DNA from: Paenibacillus sp. OVF10
GTDB lineage: Bacteria; Bacillota; Bacilli; Paenibacillales; Paenibacillaceae
Direction of reading: 5' to 3'
Assembly: GCA_022836915.1 (NCBI GenBank)
Contig: CP094668.1
Span: forward strand, 2,356,001-2,420,000
Length of the DNA: 64,000 nucleotides
Shown here: in pieces, positions 38,973-47,370 of the stretch
Layout of the letters: each line of letters begins with the position of its first letter
Numbering within the stretch: position 1 is the stretch's first letter
Notes under the pieces: generated by a model
What the model was told of the DNA's origin: nothing
What the model saw: only the letters and a program-made list of their open reading frames with translations
The model's database searches: none
Made by a program: the position numbers and the translations under genes

Positions 38973-39361
38973 GTGATAAATTCTATTAGCATTGATGAAC
39001 GGAATGGGACCACATTTAATGAAGAGATAGTTATGAACCCTACATGGGCAGACAGTTTACGTTTTTTGAGAAAACTCGATGGAGATAAATTTACATTAGT
39101 TTTTTTGAGGTATCTGACACAGGTTCAGCATTAGTTGGAGGCGGACCGGAATATTTTGTAGTGTCTATTACAATTGATGAACATATATATACGCTGATGA
39201 ACGATAAGCGGGGAAATAGTGAAATTTCTCTAGTAATTGGTGGTCAGTTGGGAAATTATTGCGATAACATTTGTATAGAATTAATACCCATGCTGGAAGT
39301 GCTAAAGTATTTTTGTGAAACTGGTAAACTACACGAATCACATCAATGGAAGAAAGAATAA
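38973..39361 (+). CDS. Imm1-like immunity protein (frameshifted)
   Basis: AAGGAGG lies before GTG 38973. The start reads NSISIDERNGTTFNEEIVMN; a T run at 39100-39106 is one base short, and restoring it gives TLVFFEVSDTGSALVGGGPE, followed by YFVVSITIDEHIYTLMNDK. The GGGPEYFVV segment after an LDG stretch resembles Imm1 proteins, which neutralise deaminase or nuclease toxins of neighbouring cells. About 129 residues. A partial attC-like end follows immediately. The family call is tentative. Confidence 0.5.
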
Positions 39362-39409
39362 TTACTGGTCAGTTAGGGTTCTCGGGCTCGTAAACACCAA
39401 AGGTTATGT
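39361..39409 (+). repeat. Partial attC-like site (3' half)
   Basis: GGTTCTCGGGCTCGTAAACA followed by CCAAAGGTTATGTG matches the 3' halves of the sites at 47.9 and 49.4 kb (CTCGGGTTCGTGAACACA.. GTTAG). The 5' half is missing. Confidence 0.55.
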
Positions 39410-39445
39410 GCAATTGTATTAAAAGAGTTGGAGTAGGAGAGTTCA

Positions 39446-39733
39446 GTGGTGGAGAGGAAATTCAAAAGTCATTTTTTTTATATTGTTCTACTGTCAGTTC
39501 CATGTGTAGTATTAGAGATTTTACTTTTATTAAAATATCCTAACACCGGGTTAGGCAGGATTATAAGCTTGCCCATGACCTTTTTGGTGAATGGTATGAT
39601 TATTCTGATCTTATCCAGTTTAGTTTATTATTTGCTTAGATACACCAGATTTAGAGTTGTTGGGCGAGTTATTCTAGGATTAACGATATGTTTAACTCTT
39701 ATCGTAACAGTATGGTTGTATCCGCAGGATTAA
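39446..39733 (+). CDS. Small membrane protein with three helices
   Basis: GTAGGAGAG precedes GTG 39446. 95 residues with predicted membrane helices at about 10-30, 40-60 and 72-90 (FYIVLLSVPCVVLEILLLL, LVNGMIILILSSLVYYLL). It starts 37 bases after a partial attC-like end. The role is unknown; single small membrane proteins can be toxin immunities, but nothing here proves it. Confidence 0.5.
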   Translation: MVERKFKSHFFYIVLLSVPCVVLEILLLLKYPNTGLGRIISLPMTFLVNGMIILILSSLVYYLLRYTRFRVVGRVILGLTICLTLIVTVWLYPQD

Positions 39734-39861
39734 TCCAAACATATTTCAAAAACTATAGTAGAAGATATTAAGAGTTTATGGAGTAAATGAGGATTTCACT
39801 TGGTATATATTTTCTGATTAATTATTATTTCTAAAAAATCCATACATCCATTTTTAAAGAG

Positions 39862-40293
39862 GTGAAACTCCTGAAAGACAAAACCGAAGTGATGGCTTAT
39901 TTTTGTTTATTTGGAGATGAATTCGATCCGAATCATGTAACTTCAATACTTAAAATTGAACCTACGAATACGGCTTATAAAGGAGATATAATCAACGAAA
40001 AGCATCGAATAAAAGAAACATCATGGACATTAGGTACGGATTATGAAGAATCATTAGATATAAATCACCAATTAATAAAAGTAGTCGATATGTTAAGAAA
40101 CAAAGTAAAAGAGATCAATTCGATTCGGATTGAACATCAATTAAGAACAAAATTTTTCATTGTAATAAGAATAGAAGATTGGAAAACGCCTGCTCTTTAT
40201 TTCGATTCTGATTTTATTGAATTTGTTAATATGATTCATGCTGAAATTGATGTTGATTTGTATGCAAATCCATATAATGAAAAATTGGAATAA
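39862..40293 (+). CDS. DUF4279 domain protein
   Basis: 143 residues. FGDEFDPNHVTSILKIEPT near the start and the later TSWTLGTDYEESLDINHQ are typical of DUF4279, a family common among immunity genes of polymorphic toxin loci. GAGGTG lies near the start; GTG 39862 is taken, though a slightly internal start is possible. A TAAC box of attC type lies 42 bases after the stop. Confidence 0.7.
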   Translation: MKLLKDKTEVMAYFCLFGDEFDPNHVTSILKIEPTNTAYKGDIINEKHRIKETSWTLGTDYEESLDINHQLIKVVDMLRNKVKEINSIRIEHQLRTKFFIVIRIEDWKTPALYFDSDFIEFVNMIHAEIDVDLYANPYNEKLE

Positions 40294-40327
40294 GAAATAA
40301 AGTTTTTAAAACACGCTTCGAAGGAAT

Positions 40328-40341
40328 GGACATCAGATAAC
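40328..40341 (+). repeat. 5' box of a degraded attC-like site
   Basis: GGACATCAGATAAC matches the GACATC..ATAAC start shared by the sites at 37.2, 45.8 and 47.1 kb. No matching 3' half is found within the expected distance; one lies beyond the next gene at 40717. Confidence 0.4.
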
Positions 40342-40462
40342 ATTGTGTAGGAATAAACGAACCTTAAGGATCATCAATATCGGTAATCAAATTGTTAATG
40401 TGTTGGTCAGCTTCCTTTATGCTGTAAATCGTGGTGTTCCCTTAAAGGAGGATTTTAAAATA

Positions 40463-40693
40463 ATGAGAAAACGGCATTCTATTGATAAAGCGGAGTGGTC
40501 AGAAACAAGAGAGAACCAGTATCATAAAGACTGCAAGGATATGGTATTTGCATTTGGCGATAGACTAATTGAAGTGGATGGCACGGTGTATTTGAAACGA
40601 AAAGAAGTCGAAATTAAGGTATTAAAACCGCTTAAACGAAAAACATTTTGGTATGAAACATGGCTAAAGATTAAAGAAATCTACAATACATAG
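40463..40693 (+). CDS. Small basic protein of unknown function
   Basis: AAAGGAGG lies 11 bases before ATG 40463; an open frame extends to 40343 without another site. 76 residues, Lys-rich (KRHSIDKAEWSETRENQYHK, RKEVEIKVLKPLKRKTFWYE). It lies between the 5' and 3' halves of a degraded attC-like site. No family recognised. Confidence 0.45.
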   Translation: MRKRHSIDKAEWSETRENQYHKDCKDMVFAFGDRLIEVDGTVYLKRKEVEIKVLKPLKRKTFWYETWLKIKEIYNT

Positions 40694-40716
40694 TCTAATA
40701 TGAAATTCAACATGAT

Positions 40717-40757
40717 CGCTTAAGAGCCAGTGAAGGCTGATTAATCATTTTGTGAGT
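40717..40757 (+). repeat. 3' half of a degraded attC-like site
   Basis: CGCTTAAGAGCCAGTGAAGG parallels CGCTTAAGCCAGTGAGGG of the site at 49.4 kb. The terminal GTTA box is not recognisable. Confidence 0.4.
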
Positions 40758-40776
40758 GATATTTGGAGGTAATTGA

Positions 40777-41411
40777 ATGACGATAATTTGTCTCGAAGGT
40801 GCCAGTTCTGTAGGTAAAAGTACCACTTGTCAGCAGTTCGCTACACAATATGATGCATTTATTGTTCCAGAAACAGGGCTTCTGTTCGAATCTCCTCAAC
40901 TTGACGGTAAGGAACTTATGATGTGGTTGCTGGAGAGACAAATCGATAGATGGCATATAGCATATGAGAAGAATCAACAACATGAGTATGTGATTTTGGA
41001 TGGCGATGTATTTAAGATTTGGTACAGCTGGATATATGGTTATGAGCACCTATCTCTAGATGAAACAGCGAACTTTTTAGAGAGAAGTTATTGAAGAATG
41101 AAATATCATTACCGGATGCTTATGTACTATTCTGGGCTGAAGAAGATGAGCTGCGCAAGCGAAAGGAGATGGATCAGACAAGATCCAGAAGAAATTTTGA
41201 TAAACATCTGCGCATGATTGAACCTCAAATGAGATACTTCCATTATCTTAATGAACTGGTACCAGGATATGTAGGGATTCATAAAACAGAGACTGTAGCA
41301 GATAATATACATCATATCGTAAAGCATAGCGAGACATTGCCGGACATAAAAAAACGAGAGAGCGAGATCTTTGATAAAGTAATTGATTTCTATAAAAGTA
41401 CTACTCCTTAA
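40777..41411 (+). CDS. P-loop kinase/ATPase (frameshifted)
   Basis: GGAGG precedes ATG 40777. Walker A GASSVGKST occurs at residues 8-16, then VPETGLLF and YVILDGDVF, typical of AAA_33/deoxynucleoside-kinase-like proteins. The frame changes near 41070; adding a base to GCGAAC gives ELFREKLLKNEISLPDAYVL and continues with DQTRSRRNFDKHLRMIEPQM to TAA 41411. About 211 residues. It could phosphorylate a nucleoside or antibiotic; the substrate is unknown. Confidence 0.68.
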
Positions 41412-41422
41412 TCTTAGTATGA

Positions 41423-41519
41423 TTCTAATAACAGATCCCAAAGCTGCTCTAGCTGTGTCTTAAATTACTGGCCCAATACTGCGAGTAAAGGGAAAAGAAA
41501 TATGCGAGGTGCGTTATGG
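41423..41519 (+). repeat. Possible degenerate attC-like site
   Basis: TTCTAATAACAGATC at the left and GTGCGTTATGGG at the right have the spacing (97 bases) of the short site at 50031-50127, and CTTAAATTACTGG lies between. The inner pairing is poor, so this may be chance. Confidence 0.25.
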
Positions 41520-41889
41520 GCGTAAGAAAAAATATAAACGTAAAATCGTTCGCTCCAATCGATTATTTTATTGGTATGTTGAACCGGATATTGACGATGA
41601 AGGGATAATCAAATTACATATCGTTTCTGAGGATAAGAAGTTAATCGTCACTTATGAAGTTGGACAACACAGTATTAAGAACAAGATCCCATTTATAGTC
41701 ATCATCGGAGAAGAATTCGAAGGATGGACAACAGAATATATAGGATACAGAAGAGTACTAACACCGAAATGGAGCGATGAGATCATCACGCCAAAATGGA
41801 TAGGTGAAATCATTGATTGGTGCCTCTTGAAAGATAAAGAAATAAACATCGTTAATTGGAAAAGTGAGATTCTTCGGCCTCTCTCCTAG
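41509..41889 (+). CDS. Small basic protein of unknown function
   Basis: 126 residues from GTG 41509, with a strongly basic N-terminus (RKKKYKRKIVRSNRLFYWYV) and a beta-rich body (PFIVIIGEEFEGWTTEYIGY). The start lies at the end of a possible attC-like site. No recognisable family or signal peptide. A small hairpin GAGTC/GACTC with TTTT at 41931-41952 may terminate it. Confidence 0.45.
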   Translation: MRYGRKKKYKRKIVRSNRLFYWYVEPDIDDEGIIKLHIVSEDKKLIVTYEVGQHSIKNKIPFIVIIGEEFEGWTTEYIGYRRVLTPKWSDEIITPKWIGEIIDWCLLKDKEINIVNWKSEILRPLS

Positions 41890-42000
41890 ATGGATTGTAA
41901 TTGCATTTGAAAATAATTTGGAGTCATATGGACTCTTTTGAAAACGCATACTCGAAAACAAGAGATGTAATTAACATTTAATATAAAAGGAGAGAAGCTA

Positions 42001-43800
42001 ATGCAGATGAATCGTGGATATCACACGGTTAACAAAGTAATCGCTTGTGTTCTGTCATTCATAATTATCATTATGGCAATAGCGGTACCTGCCCACGCTG
42101 AAGAGAAACAGGTTGAGACTACACCATCCAGGATTCCTTTATCCAAGTTAGAGGAAACGATTGATGCTTATGTTGCCTCGTATGAGAAGTATACCGCTGC
42201 CGTTTCGGTTGTGGCTATCAAAGACGGTGAAACCATTGTGAATAAGGCATATGGTTACGCAGATATTGAGAATCAGCGAAAGGCGGATACCTCTACGGTG
42301 TTTGAATGGGCTTCCATCTCTAAACTGTTGGTCTATACGAGTGTGATGCAGCTTGTCGAACAAGGAAAGCTTGATTTGGAGACGGATATCCAGGAATATC
42401 TGCCAGAGGGATTTTTCAAAAAGCTGAAATACGATGATCCGATTACACTATTGAACCTGATGCATCACAATGCGGGTTGGGAAGATCAAACAGCGGCCGA
42501 GGTATTTTATTACTCCGAGAATGAAACGTTAGAATTAGGAGAAACGTTGCGTAAAAATGAGCCGAAACAGATCTATAAACCGAATAGCATAGTGGGTTAT
42601 TCGAACTATGGCGTTGGTCTAGCCGGTTACATCGTGGAAAAGATAAGTGGACAACCTTTTTATGAATATGTTAATCAACATATTTTCGAACCGCTTCATA
42701 TGAACGACACCTCAATTCATCCAACGGGGCAAGATCATCCAGACCTAGTACAAAGAAGAAATGAGATTGAAGGGTATACGAAAGATTTGAAACTGATCCC
42801 TGAGAACAGAGTATACGTAACCTTTTATCCTACAGGGGCAGCGATTGGGACAGCAGAAGATTTAGGCAAATTCCTTGCAGCGCTGATGCCAGTAGATGAT
42901 AGCAATGTATTATTTAAGAACAGGGATACGTTAAACGAAATGTTGTCAACAAGTCTATATTATGACGGGACTTCTACTCCGCGATTTGCGCATGGGTTCG
43001 TTGAGATGGAATACTGGGTACCTACACTGATGCATGAGGGGAATCTGAAAGGGTTTTCCAGCAAACTTGTCTTTGATCCCGCATCTAAATTTGGGATGGT
43101 GGTCATGACAAACCAGTCTTTTGAGGAAATTTATTATTATGGACTTATTAAAGAAATTTTCGGTGATAACGTCAATTCTAATAGAATTACTTCCGATGGG
43201 GAAGGATATTTTCAATCCGCACGACGGCCAGCCGCTAGATTTACTGATTTATTCAGGCAGCTTGATATAACCAAATTTTCAAAAGCTGAGTTAAGTAGTC
43301 TGTATAATGTGGTCGAGCATAATGGCGTGGTTGAGAAAGTTTCCTTCACTCCTTACATGGATTACTTGCCTGTATCGAATTTGAAGGTGAACTTGATTGT
43401 AATATCTTTTATTCCTGTCATACTAGCCATCCTTTTCAGTGTGACTGCTTTGCTCGTCTATTTTATCCGGATGCTATTTTACAAACTAAATAAACGAGGA
43501 AATCCTCGGATAGATTTTAATAAATATCATCTTGCAATTAATGTTGCAGGTGCGGTACTTCCTCTTAACCTTTTAATCATACACACGAGACTTCCAAATT
43601 ATCCCGCTCATTCTTCGATACGGATCAATTTAATGTTTAATCTACTTTATGTGGTTCTAGCAGTGGTGTATCTTGGTTTGCTTATGTACAAACTGCGTAA
43701 GAGCAGTTACAGCAAAAAGCAAAAGGTGATCTACATCATGTCTGGCATCTCGGCGTTCATCTTGGCTGCTTTTGTTGTGGGATGGAATTTATATGTTTAG
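42001..43800 (+). CDS. Serine hydrolase (class C beta-lactamase/PBP-related) with C-terminal membrane helices
   Basis: 599 residues. A signal peptide (VIACVLSFIIIIMAIAVPAHA) precedes a beta-lactamase fold: SxxK as SISK after FEWA, YSN at YSNYGVGLAG, and HEG at MHEGNLKG as the third motif. The last 140 residues carry about four membrane helices. Such proteins act at the cell surface as esterases, peptidases or peptidoglycan-modifying enzymes. GGAGAG precedes the ATG. A close paralogue is at 50832, and the last codons of a third copy survive at 50190, so the locus has been duplicated repeatedly. Confidence 0.9.
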   Translation: MQMNRGYHTVNKVIACVLSFIIIIMAIAVPAHAEEKQVETTPSRIPLSKLEETIDAYVASYEKYTAAVSVVAIKDGETIVNKAYGYADIENQRKADTSTVFEWASISKLLVYTSVMQLVEQGKLDLETDIQEYLPEGFFKKLKYDDPITLLNLMHHNAGWEDQTAAEVFYYSENETLELGETLRKNEPKQIYKPNSIVGYSNYGVGLAGYIVEKISGQPFYEYVNQHIFEPLHMNDTSIHPTGQDHPDLVQRRNEIEGYTKDLKLIPENRVYVTFYPTGAAIGTAEDLGKFLAALMPVDDSNVLFKNRDTLNEMLSTSLYYDGTSTPRFAHGFVEMEYWVPTLMHEGNLKGFSSKLVFDPASKFGMVVMTNQSFEEIYYYGLIKEIFGDNVNSNRITSDGEGYFQSARRPAARFTDLFRQLDITKFSKAELSSLYNVVEHNGVVEKVSFTPYMDYLPVSNLKVNLIVISFIPVILAILFSVTALLVYFIRMLFYKLNKRGNPRIDFNKYHLAINVAGAVLPLNLLIIHTRLPNYPAHSSIRINLMFNLLYVVLAVVYLGLLMYKLRKSSYSKKQKVIYIMSGISAFILAAFVVGWNLYV

Positions 43801-43930
43801 AAGGGCAGAAGCTAAATGGATAACTTAAGCATTATTGATAGATGCCATGGTTAGACTTCGTAATGCCGATCTCAGGGTAAGAGATGTCAAAGGTGAACTA
43901 TTCATAGATCAGAGATAAGGTGGTCACAGA

Positions 43931-44242
43931 ATGGAAGCTAAAATGCTGTTTGGCGTTGGCTTAGTCTTCGATACACCCGAATTCGGAACCATCGTTATGG
44001 GGGCCAATGAAGAGTTGGATGAACTACTTCCTTCAACAATCAAAGAGATGATCGGTGACCAGATTATCATCAAAAAAACGGATGGGAAAGAGCAAGTATT
44101 TGAAGTTGTTTCTACTCAAATTAACCATTCTATAGCTGGGAAGAAGAATATCGGTATATGTTTGGGCAAAGGGATCTCCCCAAACAAAACACCAGCTGGT
44201 TCAATCGTCTACTGTTATCCATCAGGACAAATTGATCAGTAG
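43931..44242 (+). CDS. Small protein of unknown function, intact copy
   Basis: 103 residues, MEAKMLFGVGLVFDTPEFGT at the start and GSIVYCYPSGQIDQ at the end. The upstream 75 bases read MVRLRNADLRVRDVKGELF in frame with its own stop, and a decayed version of the same stretch precedes the copy at 36000. No family recognised. It lies just upstream of the recombinase pseudogene, and the older copy lies just upstream of the other attI-like leader, so it appears to be a fixed neighbour of the platform. Confidence 0.65.
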   Translation: MEAKMLFGVGLVFDTPEFGTIVMGANEELDELLPSTIKEMIGDQIIIKKTDGKEQVFEVVSTQINHSIAGKKNIGICLGKGISPNKTPAGSIVYCYPSGQIDQ

Positions 44243-44337
44243 TGTATGCTGTGGTAAGTTACATGGAGTGGCGATGTGCTATTAAACTTGCTGTGCTCAT
44301 CTCTACTTTTAAACATCATAAATGTTCCGAAAGCATC

Positions 44338-44395
44338 GGAAGGTCGTCTGATTCCCTATTTGGGATGAAGAAGGGCCTTCCTTTTTCTTTTTCAA
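44338..44395 (+). terminator. Branched terminator, copy 2
   Basis: GGAAGG (44338-44343) pairs with CCTTCC (44376-44381), with an inner hairpin around ATTCCCTATTTGGGAT, then TTTTTCTTTTT. Same design as 27338-27392. Confidence 0.8.
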
Positions 44396-44438
44396 AATTG
44401 CGGAGAAAGACATAGACTCAAACAAAGGAGAGTTTCCT

Positions 44439-45055
44439 ATGAACGATGATACTACAACCGAAGAGACGATCACCATAACAGTATATTCTTCCCAAGAAGC
44501 AGACCAAGCTTCCACAAGTGTTGTCCGAAAAGGAAGTTACTCGATTACTCAAATCCGTAACCAACCCTAAACATAAGGCTTTATTGTCTCTGACCTATTC
44601 TTCCGGGCTTCGTGTAGGTGAAGTTGTGCGTCTGCGTTGCAGCGATCTGGATATTGAAAGGAAAACACTCGTCGTGAGAGAGGGAGGGGCAAAAGGATCG
44701 GAGGACGCTTCTTTCAAGCCTCGCCTGGGATATGGTGCAGAAATACATAGCTGAATATAGACCCAATCGTTGCCTCTTTCCGGGGCAATCTTCTGATCGA
44801 CATCTTACCGAGCGGAGCGTGTAGAAGGTTTTTGAAGAAGCCAGACAACGCGCAGGAATTATGAAAAAGGTAAGTATTCATGCGCTGAGGCATTCCTTTG
44901 CCACTCATTTGCTGGAAAACGGGACAGACCTGCGCTACATTCAGGAGTTACTTGGTCATACGAGTGCACGTACAACTCAGCGATATACGCATGTTAGTAC
45001 GAAAAATATCCAGCGTATTCAAAGCCCGCTGGATCGGATGGATTTGGGAGATTGA
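44439..45055 (+). pseudogene. IntI/Xer-like tyrosine recombinase, truncated and inactivated
   Basis: From about 44515 the sequence reads LPQVLSEKEVTRLLKSVTNP, then SSGLRVGEVVRLRCSDLD (catalytic Arg I), [13 protein letters not shown] (HxxR), LLGHTS (catalytic His) and [19 protein letters not shown] with the nucleophilic Tyr. The YTHV...SPLD ending is shared with integron integrases such as IntI1. A frameshift near 44690 (GGGGCAAAAGG) and a TAG at 44821 in ERSV*KVFEE, where the family has Gln, break the frame. The N-terminal core-binding domain is missing; MNDDTTTEETITITVYSS, with AAAGGAG upstream, occupies its place in another frame. It lies just upstream of the cassette array it would have served. 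Confidence 0.82.
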
Positions 45056-45105
45056 GTACTATGCTACCCTCCCTTTTTTTACGGAATTTTTCTTCGCAAA
45101 TGTCA

Positions 45106-45184
45106 CAATATGGGTTATCATATACGTAGTTCAGCTAATGGACAGGATGTGTGGTATTCACGAAGTACATAAATTAGATGTTAT
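45106..45184 (+). other. Integron attI-like leader, copy 2
   Basis: Shares 29 identical bases (45106-45134) with 36446-36474, then GTGGTATTCACGAAGTACAT and AAATTAGATGTTAT. GGTATTCACG is also the inverted counterpart of the CGTGAATAC box in the attC-like sites. Sequence conservation with the other copy ends at GTTAT (45180-45184), where the first cassette begins. It lies 51 bases after the recombinase remnant, the normal place for attI. Confidence 0.65.
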
Positions 45185-45239
45185 CGGAAATCAATGAGAA
45201 GAATAGAAATCATATTAGTATAACTAAAGGAGTGTGTAT

Positions 45240-45803
45240 TTGTTGAATCCAATATTATTAGATTTTCCGAGTCAAATAAATACTGATAGACTCTTAATAA
45301 GAATGCCAATGCCAGGAGATGGGAAAGCAGTTTACGAAGCAATAATAAATTCTATTGATGAATTGAAGAAGTGGTTACCATTTGCTACGAAAGAGCAATC
45401 AGAAGAAAACACTGAAGTAAATATGAGAGAAGCTCACCTGAGATTTTTGAAGCGAGAGGACCTGAGGCTTCTTATTTTCCACAAAGACACCAATCAATTT
45501 ATTGGTTCTTCAGGTCTACATAATCCCAATTGGGATGTTCCTAAGTTTGAAATTGGATATTGGATAGATGCGCGTTATAGTGGAAATGGATACATGACCG
45601 AAGCAGTACAAGGAATTTGTGAGTATGCTTTTCACGAATTAAAGGCTCGGAGATTAGAAATTCGATGTGACACATTAAACAATAAGAGTAAGGCGATTCC
45701 AGAAAGATTAGGTTTTTTATTAGAAGGAACTCTAAGATTCGAGGATACCTCCGTAGATGGCAAAGAACTAACAGATACTTATATATATGCAAAGACAAAT
45801 TAA
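45240..45803 (+). CDS. GNAT acetyltransferase of the RimJ/RimL type, cassette 1
   Basis: About 188 residues. TTG 45240 (or 45243) lies 8 bases after AAAGGAG. Motifs: TDRLLIRMPMPGDG at the start, IGYWIDARYSGNGYMTEA (acetyl-CoA pyrophosphate loop) and ERLGFLLEGTLR. The family acetylates protein N-termini, polyamines or antibiotics; the closest architecture is ribosomal-protein serine acetyltransferase. It is the first gene after the attI-like leader and is followed directly by an attC-like site. Confidence 0.88.
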   Translation: MLNPILLDFPSQINTDRLLIRMPMPGDGKAVYEAIINSIDELKKWLPFATKEQSEENTEVNMREAHLRFLKREDLRLLIFHKDTNQFIGSSGLHNPNWDVPKFEIGYWIDARYSGNGYMTEAVQGICEYAFHELKARRLEIRCDTLNNKSKAIPERLGFLLEGTLRFEDTSVDGKELTDTYIYAKTN

Positions 45804-45838
45804 TAATTTTGAAAGTAATTCGAAGATGACGTTGACAT

Positions 45839-46000
45839 CCGATAACAAAACATTCCTGCTGCGTCGCTATCGCTCCTTGGTCACCAAGAGGGATATCGAA
45901 GAAGTTTATTCTAGCGACACATCCAACCAGCTAAGTCTATCGACCCGTTCCCTTCGGTCACTTAAGCCGCTTGAACGTCAGGAATGCGCGAACGTTATGT
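45839..46000 (+). repeat. attC-like site 1
   Basis: 5' box CCGATAAC (45839-45846), 3' box GTTATGT (45994-46000). The ends pair through CATTCCTG/CAGGAATG. An inner hairpin is built on GCTAAGTC..CACTTAAGCC. CCGATAAC is the exact complement of GTTATCGG at the start of this cassette (45180-45187), as in a genuine cassette whose attC closes in the circular form. Confidence 0.8.
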
Positions 46001-46081
46001 GAAATCAGCGCAAACCCTAAATGTTAAACTTCTTTTTGATATCGAACAGAATACAAAATACTTGATCGGTGGTGTTTGACA

Positions 46082-47104
46082 ATGCAAGAACAGTCAAAAC
46101 ATTTAGTTGCTGTATCTGCATTTGTTCAGAATAAGATGGGGCATGTATTGATGGTTCGAACACATTTACGAGCTGATACTTGGGAATTGCCGGGAGGATT
46201 TGTTGATGCTGGGGAGTCATTAGAACTAGCGGTGTGTCGTGAATTCCTTGAAGAAACCGGAGTTGTCATCCGCCCCATCGGAGTGTCCGGCGTCTACTAT
46301 AATGAAAGACTTCACGTATTGTCTGTGGTTTTTAATGCGGACTATGTGAGCGGTGAAATAACAATTCAACCCGAAGAGATACTAGATGCGAAGTTTTTAC
46401 ACTTGGATGAAACTACAATGGATGAATACATTAAACGGCCTCATTTAAAATCTCGCATTTTAGATACCCTACGTGTGCCACGCTCTGTCCCCTATGAGAC
46501 GTGGAATTTGAATCCACCTGACTATAAGTTGTTGTCAAGAATAGACGGGGAACAGCAGAGCTCTAAAAGAGTATTTTTGCTCACGGGAAAGCCAAGAGCA
46601 GGGAAATCAACTTTGATAAAAAAACTTATAAATGAGATTGGATCAGAAACTTGGGGTGGATTTTACACTGAGGAAATAACTAATTCAATTAATGAGCGAA
46701 TTGGTTTCAGATGCGTATCCGTTGATGGAGAGAGTGTGGAAATTGCGCATGTAGAGAGTCCCAGTCAAACTCGAATTGGAAGATACGGAATCGATATAGA
46801 AAAATTCGAAGAATTTGCTTTAAGAGTATTACAAGAGGCCATGACATTTAAAAAGATTGTTGTAATTGATGAAATTGGATTCATGCAGAATTTATCCTTA
46901 TCTTTCCAAAGAAAAGTACAAGAAATCATTTATGATAATCGAATTGTTTTAGGGACAGTTCCGCTAGATAGTCATCCGGGAATTGACAAAATCAAATATA
47001 ACAAGGAAGTACAGCTAGTAAGTATTAATGAATCTACACGTGATATGATAACAGAATTATTAGTGAAGGATATTTTGAAAGCTTTAGATTCAAATACATT
47101 GTAA
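46082..47104 (+). CDS. Nudix hydrolase fused to a THEP1-like NTPase, cassette 2
   Basis: 341 residues. Residues 1-145 are a Nudix domain with the box GGFVDAGESLELAVCREFLE followed by ETG. Residues 160-340 form a P-loop NTPase: Walker A LLTGKPRAGKST, GGFYTEEI and Walker B VVIDEIGFMQ, the pattern of THEP1/NTPase_1 proteins. Nudix enzymes cleave nucleoside diphosphate derivatives, and THEP1 hydrolyses nucleoside triphosphates, so the fusion may scavenge or destroy a modified nucleotide. The ribosome binding site is weak (GGTGG). It is flanked by attC-like sites on both sides. Confidence 0.85.
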   Translation: MQEQSKHLVAVSAFVQNKMGHVLMVRTHLRADTWELPGGFVDAGESLELAVCREFLEETGVVIRPIGVSGVYYNERLHVLSVVFNADYVSGEITIQPEEILDAKFLHLDETTMDEYIKRPHLKSRILDTLRVPRSVPYETWNLNPPDYKLLSRIDGEQQSSKRVFLLTGKPRAGKSTLIKKLINEIGSETWGGFYTEEITNSINERIGFRCVSVDGESVEIAHVESPSQTRIGRYGIDIEKFEEFALRVLQEAMTFKKIVVIDEIGFMQNLSLSFQRKVQEIIYDNRIVLGTVPLDSHPGIDKIKYNKEVQLVSINESTRDMITELLVKDILKALDSNTL

Positions 47105-47128
47105 GGATCTCGAAGAAGGTGCTGACAT

Positions 47129-47321
47129 CCTATAACAACATATTCATGGCATCTGGCATTCGCCCTTGGTCCGGCACGAAGTTAGATGAGGATTCGGAGT
47201 GGCATTTCAGTTTTCGAGGAAGCAGATTCAGCCGGACACATCCGCACCGACTAACCGCATCGCGGCCGCTCCCGTTGGTCGCTTAAGTCGGTGGGACGTC
47301 GTGAATACAATAACGTTAGAT
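47129..47321 (+). repeat. attC-like site 2
   Basis: 5' box CCTATAAC (47129-47136), 3' box GTTAGAT (47315-47321), ends pairing through TATTCATG/CGTGAATA. The inner hairpin is CACCGACT...AGTCGGTG. Its last 95 bases (47222-47318) are nearly identical to those of site 4, although the cassettes differ. Confidence 0.8.
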
Positions 47322-47370
47322 GAAATTACGATGCAAGTTCTTATCAAAATCAAAAACTATGAGGTGCATA

